Shown: positions 1 to 9,517, counted from the stretch's first letter. The stretch: DNA of 64,000 nucleotides from Neobacillus sp. CF12 (GCF_030348765.1 NZ_JAUCEU010000007.1:5367501-5431500); one strand, 5' to 3'. Translations and numbers: made by a program. Notes: a model not told the origin generated them from the letters alone.

Positions 1-837
1 CAGTTCTGGAAAGAAAGTGGTGCAGAGCGTGTTGTTTTAGCGCGTGAAGCTAGTGGCGAAGAAATTAGGGAAATGAAAGAAAAAGTAGATGTCGAAATTG
101 AGATCTTTATACACGGTGCTATGTGTATAGCTTATTCTGGACGTTGTACCCTAAGTAATCACATGACAGCCAGGGATTCTAACCGCGGCGGCTGCTGTCA
201 GTCATGCCGTTGGGATTATGATTTATATCAACTAGAGGGCAGCACAACGGAAGTTCCGCTTTATGCTGAGAATGACGCACCATTTGCTATGAGTCCTAAG
301 GATCTCAATTTAATTCAAGCGATCCCTCAAATGATTGAACTTGGTATTGATAGTTTGAAAATTGAAGGCCGCATGAAGTCGATTCACTATATCGCAACAG
401 TTGTCAGTGTTTATCGAAAAGTGATTGATGCCTATTGTGCAGACCCTGATACCTTCGTAATTAAGCGTGAATGGTTAGAAGAGTTGGACAAATGTGCGAA
501 TCGTGAAACGGCACCAGCATTTTTTGAAGGTGTTCCGGGGTATAAAGAGCAAATGTTTGGTAATCATAGCAACAAGACAAAGTTTGAATTTGTCGGTCTT
601 GTGTTGGATTACAACGAAGAAACACAAATGGTTACCCTTCAACAACGAAACCACTTTAAACCGGGTCAGGAAGTTGAATTCTTTGGACCGGAAATTCAAA
701 ACTTTACACATGTGATTGATAAAATTTGGGATGAAAAAGGTAATGAACTGGATGCAGCTAGACATCCGCTTCAAATTGTACAATTTAAATTGGACAGACC
801 GGTTTACCCTAACAACATGATGCGAAAGGAGAACTAG
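1..837 (+). CDS. trhP: tRNA hydroxylation protein TrhP, U32 peptidase family (5' end missing)
   Basis: The frame is open from base 1, so the N-terminus lies outside the window. The visible part carries the U32 family signature: Glu-Ile-Phe near the start, then Gly-Ala-Met-Cys and Gly-Arg-Cys-Thr-Leu-Ser, followed by the paired cysteines of GGCCQSC. These cysteines are conserved in the family. YrrN/YrrO of B. subtilis and YegQ of E. coli belong to it and are known to support prephenate-dependent 5-hydroxyuridine formation at tRNA position 34. The stop is followed at once by udk, as in B. subtilis, so this is the YrrO-like paralogue by position. The peptidase label is historical. The family call is sure; YrrO rather than YrrN rests on position. 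Confidence 0.93.
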   Translation, partial: QFWKESGAERVVLAREASGEEIREMKEKVDVEIEIFIHGAMCIAYSGRCTLSNHMTARDSNRGGCCQSCRWDYDLYQLEGSTTEVPLYAENDAPFAMSPKDLNLIQAIPQMIELGIDSLKIEGRMKSIHYIATVVSVYRKVIDAYCADPDTFVIKREWLEELDKCANRETAPAFFEGVPGYKEQMFGNHSNKTKFEFVGLVLDYNEETQMVTLQQRNHFKPGQEVEFFGPEIQNFTHVIDKIWDEKGNELDAARHPLQIVQFKLDRPVYPNNMMRKEN

Positions 838-841
838 GTTG

Positions 842-1474
842 ATGCGCAAACCGGTTGTTATTGGTGTTGCCGGAGGCTCCGGCTCAGGAAAAACAAGTGT
901 TACCAAAGCAATTTATGAAAGCTTTAAAGGTCACTCTATAACCATGCTTCAACAGGATTACTATTACAAAGACCAAAGTGATTTGCCTTTTGAGGAACGT
1001 TTAAAGACGAATTATGACCACCCACTGGCTTTTGACAATGATTTGCTCATACAACATATCGAAACCTTGTTGCGATACGAACCAATTGAGAAACCAGTTT
1101 ATGATTATTCACTTCATACCCGCTCAAAAGAAATCATTGATGTTGAACCGAAAGATGTTATTATTTTAGAAGGTATACTTGTTCTAGAAGATGAGCGGTT
1201 ACGAAATTTGATGGACATAAAGCTATTTGTTGATACTGACGCCGACATTCGAATTATCAGAAGGTTATCTCGTGACATTAAAGAACGTGGTCGTACCCTG
1301 GATTCAGTAATCGATCAATATACAAATGTAGTTCGTCCGATGCATAACCAATTTATTGAACCAACGAAGAGATATGCAGATGTGATTATCCCTGAAGGCG
1401 GTCAAAATCATGTGGCAATTGATTTAATGGTCACAAAAATTCAAACAATTCTTGAACAAAAGTCATTTTTATGA
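842..1474 (+). CDS. udk: Uridine kinase
   Basis: Phosphorylates uridine and cytidine to UMP and CMP in pyrimidine salvage. The N-terminus has a clear P-loop (GGSGSGKTS, about residues 11-19), followed by the QDYYYKD motif that contacts nucleoside and the later DVIILEGIL and [15 protein letters not shown] segments typical of Udk. The predicted length, 210 residues, is normal. An in-frame TTG lies directly before the ATG. I chose the ATG at 842 because the AAAGGAG at 825-831 is well spaced for it. The gene starts just after the trhP stop, so the two are probably cotranscribed. Confidence 0.96.
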   Translation: MRKPVVIGVAGGSGSGKTSVTKAIYESFKGHSITMLQQDYYYKDQSDLPFEERLKTNYDHPLAFDNDLLIQHIETLLRYEPIEKPVYDYSLHTRSKEIIDVEPKDVIILEGILVLEDERLRNLMDIKLFVDTDADIRIIRRLSRDIKERGRTLDSVIDQYTNVVRPMHNQFIEPTKRYADVIIPEGGQNHVAIDLMVTKIQTILEQKSFL

Positions 1475-1518
1475 AACAATAGCGTATAGATTAGTTTACA
1501 ATGAATCCATATTGGATG

Positions 1519-1563
1519 AATACATGCATGCGCGCCCTTCTAAGAGGACGCGCTCCTATGTAT
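1519..1563. other. Stem-loop between udk and greA
   Basis: GCGCG and CGCGC pair around a short loop, and the flanking ATACAT/ATGTAT can extend the stem. No T-run follows, so it does not look like a normal intrinsic terminator. It might stabilise an mRNA end or act as a processing site. This is structure seen by eye only. Confidence 0.4.
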
Positions 1564-1636
1564 TTATGTGATACCTACATAACATTAACAAACACAGTCT
1601 ATGGGGGATTGTGAAGACTAGAAGGAGTGAGAAGTT

Positions 1637-2113
1637 TTGGCGATAGAAAAAGTATTTCCAATGACACAAGCGGGTAAAGACAAACTAATTCAGGAACTTG
1701 AACATTTAAAATCTGTAAAACGAAAAGAAGTTGTAGAAAGAATTAAAATTGCAAGAAGTTTCGGAGATTTATCTGAAAACTCTGAATATGATTCTGCAAA
1801 AGAAGAACAAGCCTTTGTTGAAGGTCGGATTACAACTTTAGAAAACATGATCCGCAACGCAAAAATTATTGAAGAAGGCGACATGGCTACCGATTCTGTT
1901 ATGTTAGGAAGGTCCGTTACATTTGTTGAACTTCCGGATGGTGACGAAGAAACCTATACAATCGTGGGAAGTGCAGAGGCAGACCCGTTTGAAGGGAAAA
2001 TTTCTAACGATTCTCCAATTGCAAAAAGCCTAATTGGCAAAAAAGTAGGCGATCAAGTATCTGTCCAAACACCAGGCGGTGAAATGAGCGTCCGTATTGT
2101 CTCGATTAAGTAA
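1637..2113 (+). CDS. greA: Transcription elongation factor GreA
   Basis: Rescues backtracked RNA polymerase by stimulating cleavage of the nascent RNA 3' end. The 158-residue length is canonical. Residues 1-75 form the antiparallel coiled coil, with the catalytic tip [16 protein letters not shown] (about 43-58) carrying the conserved acidic residues. The C-terminal FKBP-like domain contains the [18 protein letters not shown] stretch. The start is TTG at 1637, placed 7 bases after GAAGGAGTGA. It has its own intrinsic terminator at 2143-2178. Confidence 0.97.
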   Translation: MAIEKVFPMTQAGKDKLIQELEHLKSVKRKEVVERIKIARSFGDLSENSEYDSAKEEQAFVEGRITTLENMIRNAKIIEEGDMATDSVMLGRSVTFVELPDGDEETYTIVGSAEADPFEGKISNDSPIAKSLIGKKVGDQVSVQTPGGEMSVRIVSIK

Positions 2114-2142
2114 TTGAATTTTTAACTTTATGTTTGAAATGG

Positions 2143-2178
2143 AAACACCTCGTCAAAACTTTTGACGAGGTGTTTTTT
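2143..2178 (+). terminator. greA terminator whose 3' arm contains the pbpI ribosome-binding site
   Basis: Arms AAACACCTCGTCAAAA and TTTTGACGAGGTGTTT form a nearly perfect stem of about 15 bp ending in a T-run. The GACGAGGTG of the 3' arm is also the only Shine-Dalgarno sequence in front of the pbpI ATG at 2179, so the hairpin both ends greA transcription and can mask pbpI initiation. Confidence 0.85.
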
Positions 2179-3939
2179 ATGATACGTAAACGAATTAAAG
2201 GATTACTCATCCTCTGTATTGCTGGGCTATTGATTCTTATGGCTCGATTAATTCAGATACAGTTAGTTCAAACAGAATCTTTTTCAAAGCACAATGTGAA
2301 TTTATTGGAAGATAGCGTAAAACAACGAACACAAGAGTTAGTCATTGATAATGGCCGGGGGAATTTCCTTGATCGAAATGGAGAGCTGCTAACCCATAAA
2401 AAAGTATCTGTCCTTGTTCTCTTTCCATTTTTGAAAAATATGGATTGGGATATTGATGCTGTATCAACCATTTCTGGGATATCAGAAACCAGTCTAAAAA
2501 ATGCCCTAGATGAAGCAAATAAACCGTTTGCTTATGGAGAACCAGAACCATTGGAATTAACATCTTCGCAAATGGAAAAAATTAATAAACTAGAGATACC
2601 TGGTGTTTTTGCGATTGAAAAGAAATTTGAAAGGACAGATATCCCGGCAGAGCAATTAATTGGGTTAACAGGAGAAAATGCTGACGAATTACAAAAACGT
2701 TATCCCGATAAGGAACTATCTGAAAAAACACTTATTGGTGTTTCTGGTCTTGAAGAAAGTTTTGATGAATTTTTACTTCCTGAAGGAAAATCAAAACTTG
2801 TCTATCACGTTGATGGTGATGGGGCCCCGTTATTTGGAATTAATGTTAAATATGTTGATCCCGCTAATCCCTTTTACCCCGTAAATGTGAGGACGACGAT
2901 TGATAAAAGTCTTCAACAAAAATCGGAGGAATTAGTAAATCAGCACGGGATAAAAAAAGGCGGGTTAGTGCTCCTTGATATTGAGAGCAATAGTGTCCTA
3001 GCGTCCGTTTCACGCCCGGCTATCAACCAAAGTGATCCTTACAGCGGTTCTGGGATTACCAACCGCATGCTAAAGCAAGAAATAATGGGTTCCATTTTTA
3101 AAACCGTGGTGGCGGCAGCGGCGATTGATCAGAGTCTTGATGATCCAACCCGATTATTTAATTGCAGTAAAAAAATTAATGGGGATCCTGAAGTAAAATA
3201 TAATTATGGTATGCTTTCGTTTACTGATAGCTTTGCTAGAAGTTGTAACCGAACCTTTGGAGAACTTGCACAGGAACTTCAAAAAATAGATAAGGACCTG
3301 CTGGAGGAATATGCTGAGAAATTATCATTAACGGGCACAGTAGGATGGCAAGGTGAAGTTTATCATACCAATAATTTTAAACAACTGGTGGATGAAGATA
3401 AAGGCAGGGTGTTTTTGACAGAAGAGGCAAAAAAAGACCAAAACTATGCGGCCATGTCGGGGATCGGACAACATGAAGTTCGGGCAACGCCTCTAGCTGT
3501 TGCCAATATGATGGCAACCATTGCAAGAGGTGGTAAAAAAGAAATGGTGCGGACTGCCTCGAAAATTGAGTATAAAAATGGTACTACCATGGTCACCTTT
3601 GAAAAACAAGAATTACCTGGTGAAACCATTTCACCTTATAGTGCGATGAAGTTACAGAAATTACTAAGAGAGGTCGTTGTAAATCCGAATGGGACTGGAA
3701 AATGGTTTAAGGATCTTCCATACGAAGTAGCAGGAAAGTCAGGGACTGCGGAAACGGGAAAATACGAAAATGATAAACAATTGCATAATAAGTGGTTTGC
3801 CGGCTATTTTCCATATCAAAACCCTAAATACGCGCTTGTAGCAGTGAATTTGGATGTCATAGATACCGAAGGCGGCGTGAATTTATTATTTGCAGATATG
3901 GTTAAAATGTTATACGAACATGACAAAGGATTACAATAG
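2179..3939 (+). CDS. pbpI: Penicillin-binding transpeptidase PbpI (YrrR)
   Basis: Class B penicillin-binding protein: an N-terminal membrane anchor (about residues 6-25, GLLILCIAGLLILMARLI), a dimerisation/pedestal domain, then a transpeptidase domain. The three active-site motifs are intact: SIFK near residue 305, SCN near 355 and KSGT near 520. Family members cross-link peptidoglycan, and YrrR of B. subtilis is linked to spore or vegetative wall synthesis. The frame can be extended upstream to a TTG at 2134, but that would run through the greA terminator. I prefer the ATG at 2179. The predicted length is 586 residues. Position after greA and next to yrrS matches B. subtilis apart from the order of the two genes. 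Confidence 0.92.
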   Translation: MIRKRIKGLLILCIAGLLILMARLIQIQLVQTESFSKHNVNLLEDSVKQRTQELVIDNGRGNFLDRNGELLTHKKVSVLVLFPFLKNMDWDIDAVSTISGISETSLKNALDEANKPFAYGEPEPLELTSSQMEKINKLEIPGVFAIEKKFERTDIPAEQLIGLTGENADELQKRYPDKELSEKTLIGVSGLEESFDEFLLPEGKSKLVYHVDGDGAPLFGINVKYVDPANPFYPVNVRTTIDKSLQQKSEELVNQHGIKKGGLVLLDIESNSVLASVSRPAINQSDPYSGSGITNRMLKQEIMGSIFKTVVAAAAIDQSLDDPTRLFNCSKKINGDPEVKYNYGMLSFTDSFARSCNRTFGELAQELQKIDKDLLEEYAEKLSLTGTVGWQGEVYHTNNFKQLVDEDKGRVFLTEEAKKDQNYAAMSGIGQHEVRATPLAVANMMATIARGGKKEMVRTASKIEYKNGTTMVTFEKQELPGETISPYSAMKLQKLLREVVVNPNGTGKWFKDLPYEVAGKSGTAETGKYENDKQLHNKWFAGYFPYQNPKYALVAVNLDVIDTEGGVNLLFADMVKMLYEHDKGLQ

Positions 3940-4051
3940 GATTAACTTTAGGGAAAATCCTTCAAGTTCTTTTCAATTCATGTTAGAATGTTTTTTAGCC
4001 ATCATAATTGTTTAGTGGCGCTATCGCCTTGTCTATTTGGAGGGATTTTTA

Positions 4052-4693
4052 ATGAGTAACGATTTCCAATCCGGCTCACGTTCTACTTATCGGGCTAAAA
4101 GAAAGAAAACGAATATTATCTTGAATAGTCTTATCGTCATTGTGCTAGCTCTCATTTTCTTTGTAGCTTATACAATCTTTTTATCAGGTGATGATAAAGC
4201 AGCCCCTAAAAAGGAAGATACAAAAACAACAGCAAATCAAGCCTCAGAAAAAGAGGATAAAGATACTGAAAAAAATGATGCTGCGCAAGAAACTGAGGAA
4301 GAGAATGATACTGAGGAAACCTCAGCACCTGCACAGGAAGATGAATCACAGGCAGTTATCACCGAGGGAGATGGGACTACCAATGTTCTGAGGACAATCG
4401 AAAACCCTGCTTGGAAGCCTGTAGGTACTGCACAAACCGGAGAACATACTCCAGTATATGATGAAACACATGTTGATTGGCAGGAAATGCTAAAGGCAGT
4501 TTCTTATGCAACGGGGCTAGAAGAAAGCAATATGACTTTACATTGGTTAGGTCGGAACAAAACAACTGGTATTGGATCGTTTAGTATCGTATCTTCTAAG
4601 GATAACCAGCAAAAATACAATGTTTACCTTGAATGGGTCGATGGCGGAGGCTGGAAGCCTACAAAAGTTGAAGAACTTTCTGCAATTGAATAG
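4052..4693 (+). CDS. yrrS: YrrS, membrane-anchored DUF1510 protein
   Basis: A basic N-terminus (RAKRKKTN) precedes one membrane helix at about residues 24-43. A long, low-complexity Glu/Lys/Thr/Asp-rich linker (about 50-105) leads to a compact C-terminal domain with repeated Trp residues (NPAWKPVGT, DWQEMLKAVSYATG, WLGRNKTTGIG, WVDGGGWKPT). This is the YrrS/DUF1510 layout. The function is unknown. Its constant position beside a penicillin-binding protein suggests an envelope role. The start is the ATG after GGAGGGA at 4039-4045. Confidence 0.88.
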   Translation: MSNDFQSGSRSTYRAKRKKTNIILNSLIVIVLALIFFVAYTIFLSGDDKAAPKKEDTKTTANQASEKEDKDTEKNDAAQETEEENDTEETSAPAQEDESQAVITEGDGTTNVLRTIENPAWKPVGTAQTGEHTPVYDETHVDWQEMLKAVSYATGLEESNMTLHWLGRNKTTGIGSFSIVSSKDNQQKYNVYLEWVDGGGWKPTKVEELSAIE

Positions 4694-4698
4694 AATAG

Positions 4699-4733
4699 AA
4701 AAAAATAGGATGGGCTCTCCATCCTATTTTTTT
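4699..4733. terminator. Bidirectional terminator between yrrS and yrzA
   Basis: AAAAAATAGGATGG and CCATCCTATTTTTTT flank a 5-base loop. A-run and T-run on opposite sides allow termination of yrrS on + and yrzA on -. The last codon and stop of yrzA lie inside the hairpin. Confidence 0.85.
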
Positions 4734-4930
4734 CGTTTAAAGTGAACGACTGCGGTAAAGTATGTTTGACCCTTTTCGTTCGCGTACATTTGATGAGAAA
4801 CTGAATGTACCCCTAAGAGAATTGCTTTGTTTTCCTCAATCTTTGCATCGATTTTCTTTTCCAAAACTTTAAGATCGGTTGCATCAAAAAATTCTACTTT
4901 ATCCTCGATAAAATCAATTTGAAAATTCAT
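4724..4930 (-). CDS. yrzA: YrzA family protein (DUF2536)
   Basis: A 68-residue acidic/basic soluble protein with the VEFFDATDLKVLEKKID and VHSVSHQMYANEKGQTYF segments I recognise from YrzA of B. subtilis. No known function, no signal peptide, no membrane segment. It is read against its neighbours between yrrS and yrrT, as in B. subtilis. The start could be the ATG at 4930 or the GTG three bases upstream; both sit behind GAAAGGATG. Confidence 0.85.
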   Translation of the reverse strand: MNFQIDFIEDKVEFFDATDLKVLEKKIDAKIEENKAILLGVHSVSHQMYANEKGQTYFTAVVHFKRKK

Positions 4931-5081
4931 CACCGTATCATCCTTTCCTAATGTACATTCTAGTTATTCCCTGCATTGTAATCAATGAATATTTCAATCA
5001 AAGTAAAAAATTCCATAACAAGTTTGTGTTTAATTCATAGTATACAAATAGGAATTATAAGAATGTTTGGAGGTTAATTGC

Positions 5082-5720
5082 TTGGGACTGGAATTTTTAG
5101 ATGTTTTTGAACAATGGGCTGATTCATATGATGAAAGTGTTGGCGGAAATAATCGTGAATATAAAGCAGTTTTTGCAAGGTATGAGCAAGTATTAGAAGC
5201 TGTGACAGCACTTTCAAAAGGAAATGTGGTTGAGTTTGGTGTTGGAACGGGTAACTTGACAAAAAAATTGCTTGATTCGGGTTTAAAGATAACTGGTATT
5301 GAGCCTTCATTACCAATGAGGGAAATAGCAGAAGCAAAGCTTGGAACAAAAGCAAAAATACTGGTAGGTGATTTTCTTCATTTTCCTGAAATAATAAATG
5401 TTGATACAATTGTCTCCACTTATGCATTCCATCATCTGACAGATGAGGAAAAGGATGAAGCAATTGCCAAATATGGAAAGCTGCTTTCAAAAGGTGGTAG
5501 AATAGTGTTTGCGGATACGATGTTTGAATCAGAGGAAGATTATAATAATGCAATCGTAAAAGCAAAAAAACAAGGCTTTCATAACCTGGCAAAAGATTTG
5601 GAAACAGAATATTATACAACCATTCCTAATTTAAGAACCATTTTAGAAAAAAATGGGTTTACTATACAATTTAGGCGCTGTAATGATTTTGTCTGGTTAA
5701 TGGAAGGAGAAAAACAATAG
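5082..5720 (+). CDS. yrrT: SAM-dependent methyltransferase YrrT
   Basis: Class I methyltransferase of 212 residues. Motif I is [16 protein letters not shown], with the acidic end of the next strand in ITGIEPS, and post-motif segments [15 protein letters not shown] and [11 protein letters not shown]. It heads the operon that converts S-adenosylhomocysteine to cysteine (yrrT-mtnN-mccA-mccB-yrhC), so its methyl transfer probably feeds SAH into the pathway. The acceptor is unknown. The start is TTG at 5082, spaced 8 bases from GGAGG at 5069-5073, and gives the N-terminus [19 protein letters not shown], as in the B. subtilis homologue. Confidence 0.92.
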   Translation: MGLEFLDVFEQWADSYDESVGGNNREYKAVFARYEQVLEAVTALSKGNVVEFGVGTGNLTKKLLDSGLKITGIEPSLPMREIAEAKLGTKAKILVGDFLHFPEIINVDTIVSTYAFHHLTDEEKDEAIAKYGKLLSKGGRIVFADTMFESEEDYNNAIVKAKKQGFHNLAKDLETEYYTTIPNLRTILEKNGFTIQFRRCNDFVWLMEGEKQ

Positions 5721-5734
5721 AGAGAGGTTTAAAC

Positions 5735-6430
5735 ATGAAAATTGCCATCATTGGAGCAATGGAAGAAGAAGTAAAATTACTAAGAGATCATATCGAGGGG
5801 CAAACACAAGAAACAGTAGCCGGATGCGAATTTACCTTTGGAAAAATGAATGGAGCAGAAGTAATTTTGCTGCGCTCTGGTATTGGAAAAGTAAATGCTG
5901 CAATGTCAACAACTATTTTGCTTGAAAAATATAAGCCTGATTGCATCATCAATACCGGTTCAGCTGGGGGATTCAACCCTGACTTAAATGTAGGTGATGC
6001 CGTAATATCAACAGAGGTTCGTCATCATGATGTGGATGTAACAGCCTTTGGTTATGAATATGGGCAAGTACCACAGCTTCCGGCAGCTTTTTTAGCTGAT
6101 AATAAATTAGTGGAAGTTGCGGAGAATGCAGCTAGAGAACTAGATAAATTCCAAGTTGTTAAAGGGTTAATTGTAACAGGTGATTCATTTATGGAGGATC
6201 CGGAACGTGTTAAGTTTGTACGATCAAAGTTTGACGAACTACAAGCTGTTGAAATGGAAGCTGCGGCGATTGCACAAGTAGCACATCGTTTTGGAGTTCC
6301 TTTCGTTATTATTCGTTCGTTATCTGATATCGCTGGAAAGGAATCAGAAATTTCTTTTGATCAATTCATTGACCAGGCAGCAACTCATTCAGCTACATTG
6401 GTTATGAAAATTGTAGCAGCTTTAAGATAG
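5735..6430 (+). CDS. mtnN: 5'-methylthioadenosine/S-adenosylhomocysteine nucleosidase
   Basis: Cleaves adenine from SAH, methylthioadenosine and 5'-deoxyadenosine, removing product inhibition of methyltransferases and supplying S-ribosylhomocysteine. Length 231 is standard. Visible hallmarks are the N-terminal [11 protein letters not shown] with the catalytic Glu at position 12, the NTGSAGG loop, and [27 protein letters not shown] near 173-199 with the ribose-binding Met-Glu and catalytic Asp. It follows yrrT by 14 bases. Confidence 0.97.
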   Translation: MKIAIIGAMEEEVKLLRDHIEGQTQETVAGCEFTFGKMNGAEVILLRSGIGKVNAAMSTTILLEKYKPDCIINTGSAGGFNPDLNVGDAVISTEVRHHDVDVTAFGYEYGQVPQLPAAFLADNKLVEVAENAARELDKFQVVKGLIVTGDSFMEDPERVKFVRSKFDELQAVEMEAAAIAQVAHRFGVPFVIIRSLSDIAGKESEISFDQFIDQAATHSATLVMKIVAALR

Positions 6431-6457
6431 TCAACTCAGAAAGAGGTGGCGTGCGTT

Positions 6458-7381
6458 GTGAAAGTTTACAAAAATGTACATGAATTGATTGGTCATACAC
6501 CTGTGGTGGAAATTACTCAGTTTGCACTCCCGAAAGGAGTGCGCATTTTTGCTAAGCTAGAATTCATGAATCCTGGCGGCAGTGTTAAGGATCGCCTTGG
6601 TGTAGAGCTTCTGAGGGAAGCTTTTGAGAGTGGAAAGCTGCAGGAAGGCGGAACGGTTATAGAACCGACAGCCGGGAATACAGGGATCGGATTAGCGCTC
6701 GCCTCAATAAGCAAAGGCGTACAGGTTATTTTATGTGTACCCGAAAAGTTTAGTGTTGAAAAACAAACGTTAATGAGAGCACTAGGAGCAAAAATAGTTC
6801 ATACTCCCACTGAAAAGGGAATGAAGGGGGCAATCGCGAAAGCAGAGGAACTCCTTAAGAAAATACCTGGTTCGTATTGTCCTCAGCAATTCGCTAATCC
6901 TGTAAATCCGCAAACGTATTATAAAACACTTGGCCCTGAGCTGTGGGAACAAATGGATGGAAAAATAAGTATATTTGTTGCTGGTGCAGGTACGGGTGGA
7001 ACCTTTATGGGAACAGCGCGTTTTTTAAAAGAACAAAATAAAGACATTAAGACTGTTATTGTCGAACCAGAAGGCTCAATATTAAATGGTGGTGAACCAG
7101 GTCCTCATAAAACCGAGGGAATAGGTATGGAATTTCTTCCTGGTTATATAGATCACAATTACATTGACGCCATTCATACAATTCCGGATGAAGATGCATT
7201 TTTGTTCGTTAAAGAATTAGCAGAAAAAGAAGGATTATTAGTTGGCAGTTCCTCTGGTGCAGCCTTTAAGGCCGCCTTTTCCGAAGCTGAAGGTGCCAAA
7301 GCAGGCACAAATATTGTTGTTATTTTTCCTGATGGAAGTGAACGATATTTAAGTAAGAAAATTTACGAAGGGGGGATATAG
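6458..7381 (+). CDS. mccA: O-acetylserine-dependent cystathionine beta-synthase MccA (YrhA)
   Basis: PLP enzyme of the cysteine-synthase fold that condenses homocysteine with O-acetylserine to cystathionine in reverse transsulfuration. The Schiff-base lysine is in NPGGSVKDR, the substrate loop is EPTAGNTGIGLA, the phosphate-binding glycine loop is GAGTGGTFMG, and VGSSSGAA follows near the C-terminus. The predicted length of 307 residues fits. The start is the GTG at 6458, nine bases after AAAGAGGTG. An upstream in-frame GTG at 6446 overlaps that Shine-Dalgarno and was not used. The function is assigned by operon position; it is hard to tell from CysK by sequence alone. Confidence 0.92.
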   Translation: MKVYKNVHELIGHTPVVEITQFALPKGVRIFAKLEFMNPGGSVKDRLGVELLREAFESGKLQEGGTVIEPTAGNTGIGLALASISKGVQVILCVPEKFSVEKQTLMRALGAKIVHTPTEKGMKGAIAKAEELLKKIPGSYCPQQFANPVNPQTYYKTLGPELWEQMDGKISIFVAGAGTGGTFMGTARFLKEQNKDIKTVIVEPEGSILNGGEPGPHKTEGIGMEFLPGYIDHNYIDAIHTIPDEDAFLFVKELAEKEGLLVGSSSGAAFKAAFSEAEGAKAGTNIVVIFPDGSERYLSKKIYEGGI

Positions 7382-8515
<1,134 letters not shown>

Positions 8516-8523
8516 TAATTCCT

Positions 8524-8550
8524 ATCCGGCTATATGCCGGATTATTTTTT
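8524..8550 (+). terminator. Terminator after mccB
   Basis: ATCCGGC and GCCGGAT pair around TATAT, followed by TATTTTTTG. Confidence 0.8.
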
Positions 8551-8639
8551 GTTCTTTTTTCTAAAATTTACATCCACTTTTCCACTCTTTTATGTGTTAA
8601 AGTAGTCTAGTAGATTTTAAGAAAAGCAGGTGACCTACA

Positions 8640-8882
8640 GTGGAAAAACAAACGAAAGTGATTTATGAAAAAATGGTTGATTTTAAACAATTTGCTGTTG
8701 TACTACTCGCTGTCGGTGTATTTTTCTTTTTAGGTGTAATTATTCCGTCAGACACGAAGAGTGAGATGAATGTAAATATAATGATGATTTCCTCAATGTC
8801 CTTTTTAGCAGGTTCGATTTTCCTATTTATTCAATATAAACAATGCCAGCTTAAGCTTATGGATATGGAAGATGGCAAATGA
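8640..8882 (+). CDS. yrhC: YrhC family small membrane protein
   Basis: An 80-residue protein with two predicted membrane helices, at about residues 16-35 (FAVVLLAVGVFFFLGVIIP) and 46-64 (MMISSMSFLAGSIFLFIQY), and a charged tail. The function is unknown. It is the last gene of the yrrT operon in B. subtilis, and here too it follows mccB. The GTG start sits behind AGCAGGTGA. A role in sulfur-compound transport is sometimes guessed from context but nothing in the sequence shows it. Confidence 0.85.
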   Translation: MEKQTKVIYEKMVDFKQFAVVLLAVGVFFFLGVIIPSDTKSEMNVNIMMISSMSFLAGSIFLFIQYKQCQLKLMDMEDGK

Positions 8883-8885
8883 GAA

Positions 8886-8919
8886 ATAAACGTACCCAAT
8901 TGGGACGTTTATTTTTTTT
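8886..8919 (+). terminator. Terminator after yrhC
   Basis: ATAAACGTCCCA-type arms (ATAAACGTACCCA / TGGGACGTTTAT) followed by an eight-T run. It ends just before a MITE-like repeat begins. Confidence 0.8.
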
Positions 8920-8924
8920 GGAAA

Positions 8925-9166
8925 GGCTGTGTTAAAGAAAATGTTTATATTGGCTCTCTGTTGATTTGCGCGGAAGGCACGAAGACTCCTGCGGGAGGAC
9001 GGGGCAGGGGAGACCCCGCAGGCGCTTAAGCGCCGAGGAGGCTCCCCGTACCGCCCGCGGAAAGCGAAGTGCCTCGCGACAGGCAGAGACCGCCTGTCAC
9101 TGCGGTGCATATTCAAAGAAGCTTTCCTTAGTGGAGCGCAAATCAACAGACAAATTTAACACAGCC
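8925..9166. repeat. GC-rich MITE-like repeat, copy 1
   Basis: A 242-bp element bounded by terminal inverted repeats GGCTGTGTTAAA and TTTAACACAGCC, with a second inner inverted pair (TCTGTTGATTTGCGC / GCGCAAATCAACAGA). The core is far more GC-rich than the surroundings and almost identical to copy 4 at 55838-56020. Compared with copy 4 it carries about 60 extra bases on its right side (about 9080-9140). It has no credible gene of its own. Open frames across it are by-products of base composition. Such cores recur between genes in many Bacillaceae genomes. Confidence 0.85.
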
Positions 9167-9219
9167 TTTGAAAAAACGAGGCGATTTAACTATTTTTTTT
9201 AAAAATTTCAAAAAAGTGG

Positions 9220-9248
9220 TTTACAAAGGGTGTGTTGATGGATATAAT
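9220..9248 (+). promoter_or_regulatory. SigA-type promoter for the microprotein cluster
   Basis: TTTACA at 9220-9225 and TATAAT at 9243-9248 with a 17-base spacer. It reads toward the 34-codon gene at 9289. Confidence 0.7.
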
Positions 9249-9288
9249 TACCGTAGTTAGTAAAAAATTCCGAAGGAGGTCGAAGAAA

Positions 9289-9393
9289 ATGATGATGACG
9301 TTAACAGTTGCTTATACTGAAATTGCTTGGGATATGACAACAGAATATTTGAATAATTTGCATTCGACCAACAGGAATGGATTGCTTAACTAA
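9289..9393 (+). CDS. Unrecognised 34-residue microprotein
   Basis: Begins MMMTLTVAYTEIAWDMTTEY and ends with a polar NRNGLLN tail. I do not recognise it. Support for it being real: a good SigA-like promoter 41 bases upstream, a near-perfect GAAGGAGGTCG Shine-Dalgarno at 9281 region, and a pair of strong terminators right after the stop. No membrane helix; the N-terminal half could form an amphipathic helix with Trp and Tyr on one side. It shares only the MTL start with the YrzI peptides downstream. It might be a leader peptide, although the strong terminators behind it would then cut it off from the next genes. Confidence 0.6.
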   Translation: MMMTLTVAYTEIAWDMTTEYLNNLHSTNRNGLLN

Positions 9394-9418
9394 TTTTTAG
9401 TTACTATACATATCCATG

Positions 9419-9450
9419 CCGCAGGGAGAATGATGCCCTGCGGTATTTTT
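9419..9450 (+). terminator. First of two tandem terminators
   Basis: CCGCAGGG and CCCTGCGG around a 9-base loop, then TATTTTT. Confidence 0.85.
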
Positions 9451-9462
9451 GTGCCTAAAAAT

Positions 9463-9496
9463 AGGCCGCAAGGGAGTAATTTCTTGCGGCCTTTTT
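9463..9496 (+). terminator. Second of two tandem terminators
   Basis: AGGCCGCAAG and CTTGCGGCCT around a short loop, then TTTTTG. Both hairpins are followed by the same TTTTTGTGCC, as if one arose by duplication of the other. Confidence 0.85.
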
Positions 9497-9517
9497 GTGC
9501 CCGAAAAATGGATATTA

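Noticed and set aside
475..906. 143-codon minus-strand frame opposite trhP/udk
   Set aside because: Antisense shadow covering two recognised genes; no ribosome-binding site.
2134..2178. TTG-started N-terminal extension of pbpI
   Set aside because: It would translate the greA terminator; the ATG at 2179 gives the usual basic-then-hydrophobic anchor.
4990..5081. CymR-type operator before yrrT
   Set aside because: ATAGGAATTATA near 5047 is suggestive of sulfur control known in B. subtilis, but I cannot recall the consensus well enough to call it.
5074..5619. 181-codon minus-strand frame opposite yrrT
   Set aside because: Lies fully antisense to a well-recognised methyltransferase; Leu/His/Pro-rich composition typical of a shadow frame.
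8966..9202. Open frame across GC-rich repeat copy 1 on the plus strand (and one on the minus strand, 8823-9146)
   Set aside because: The sequence is an imperfect palindrome repeated elsewhere. The frames have no ribosome-binding site and are not kept open in the other copies.
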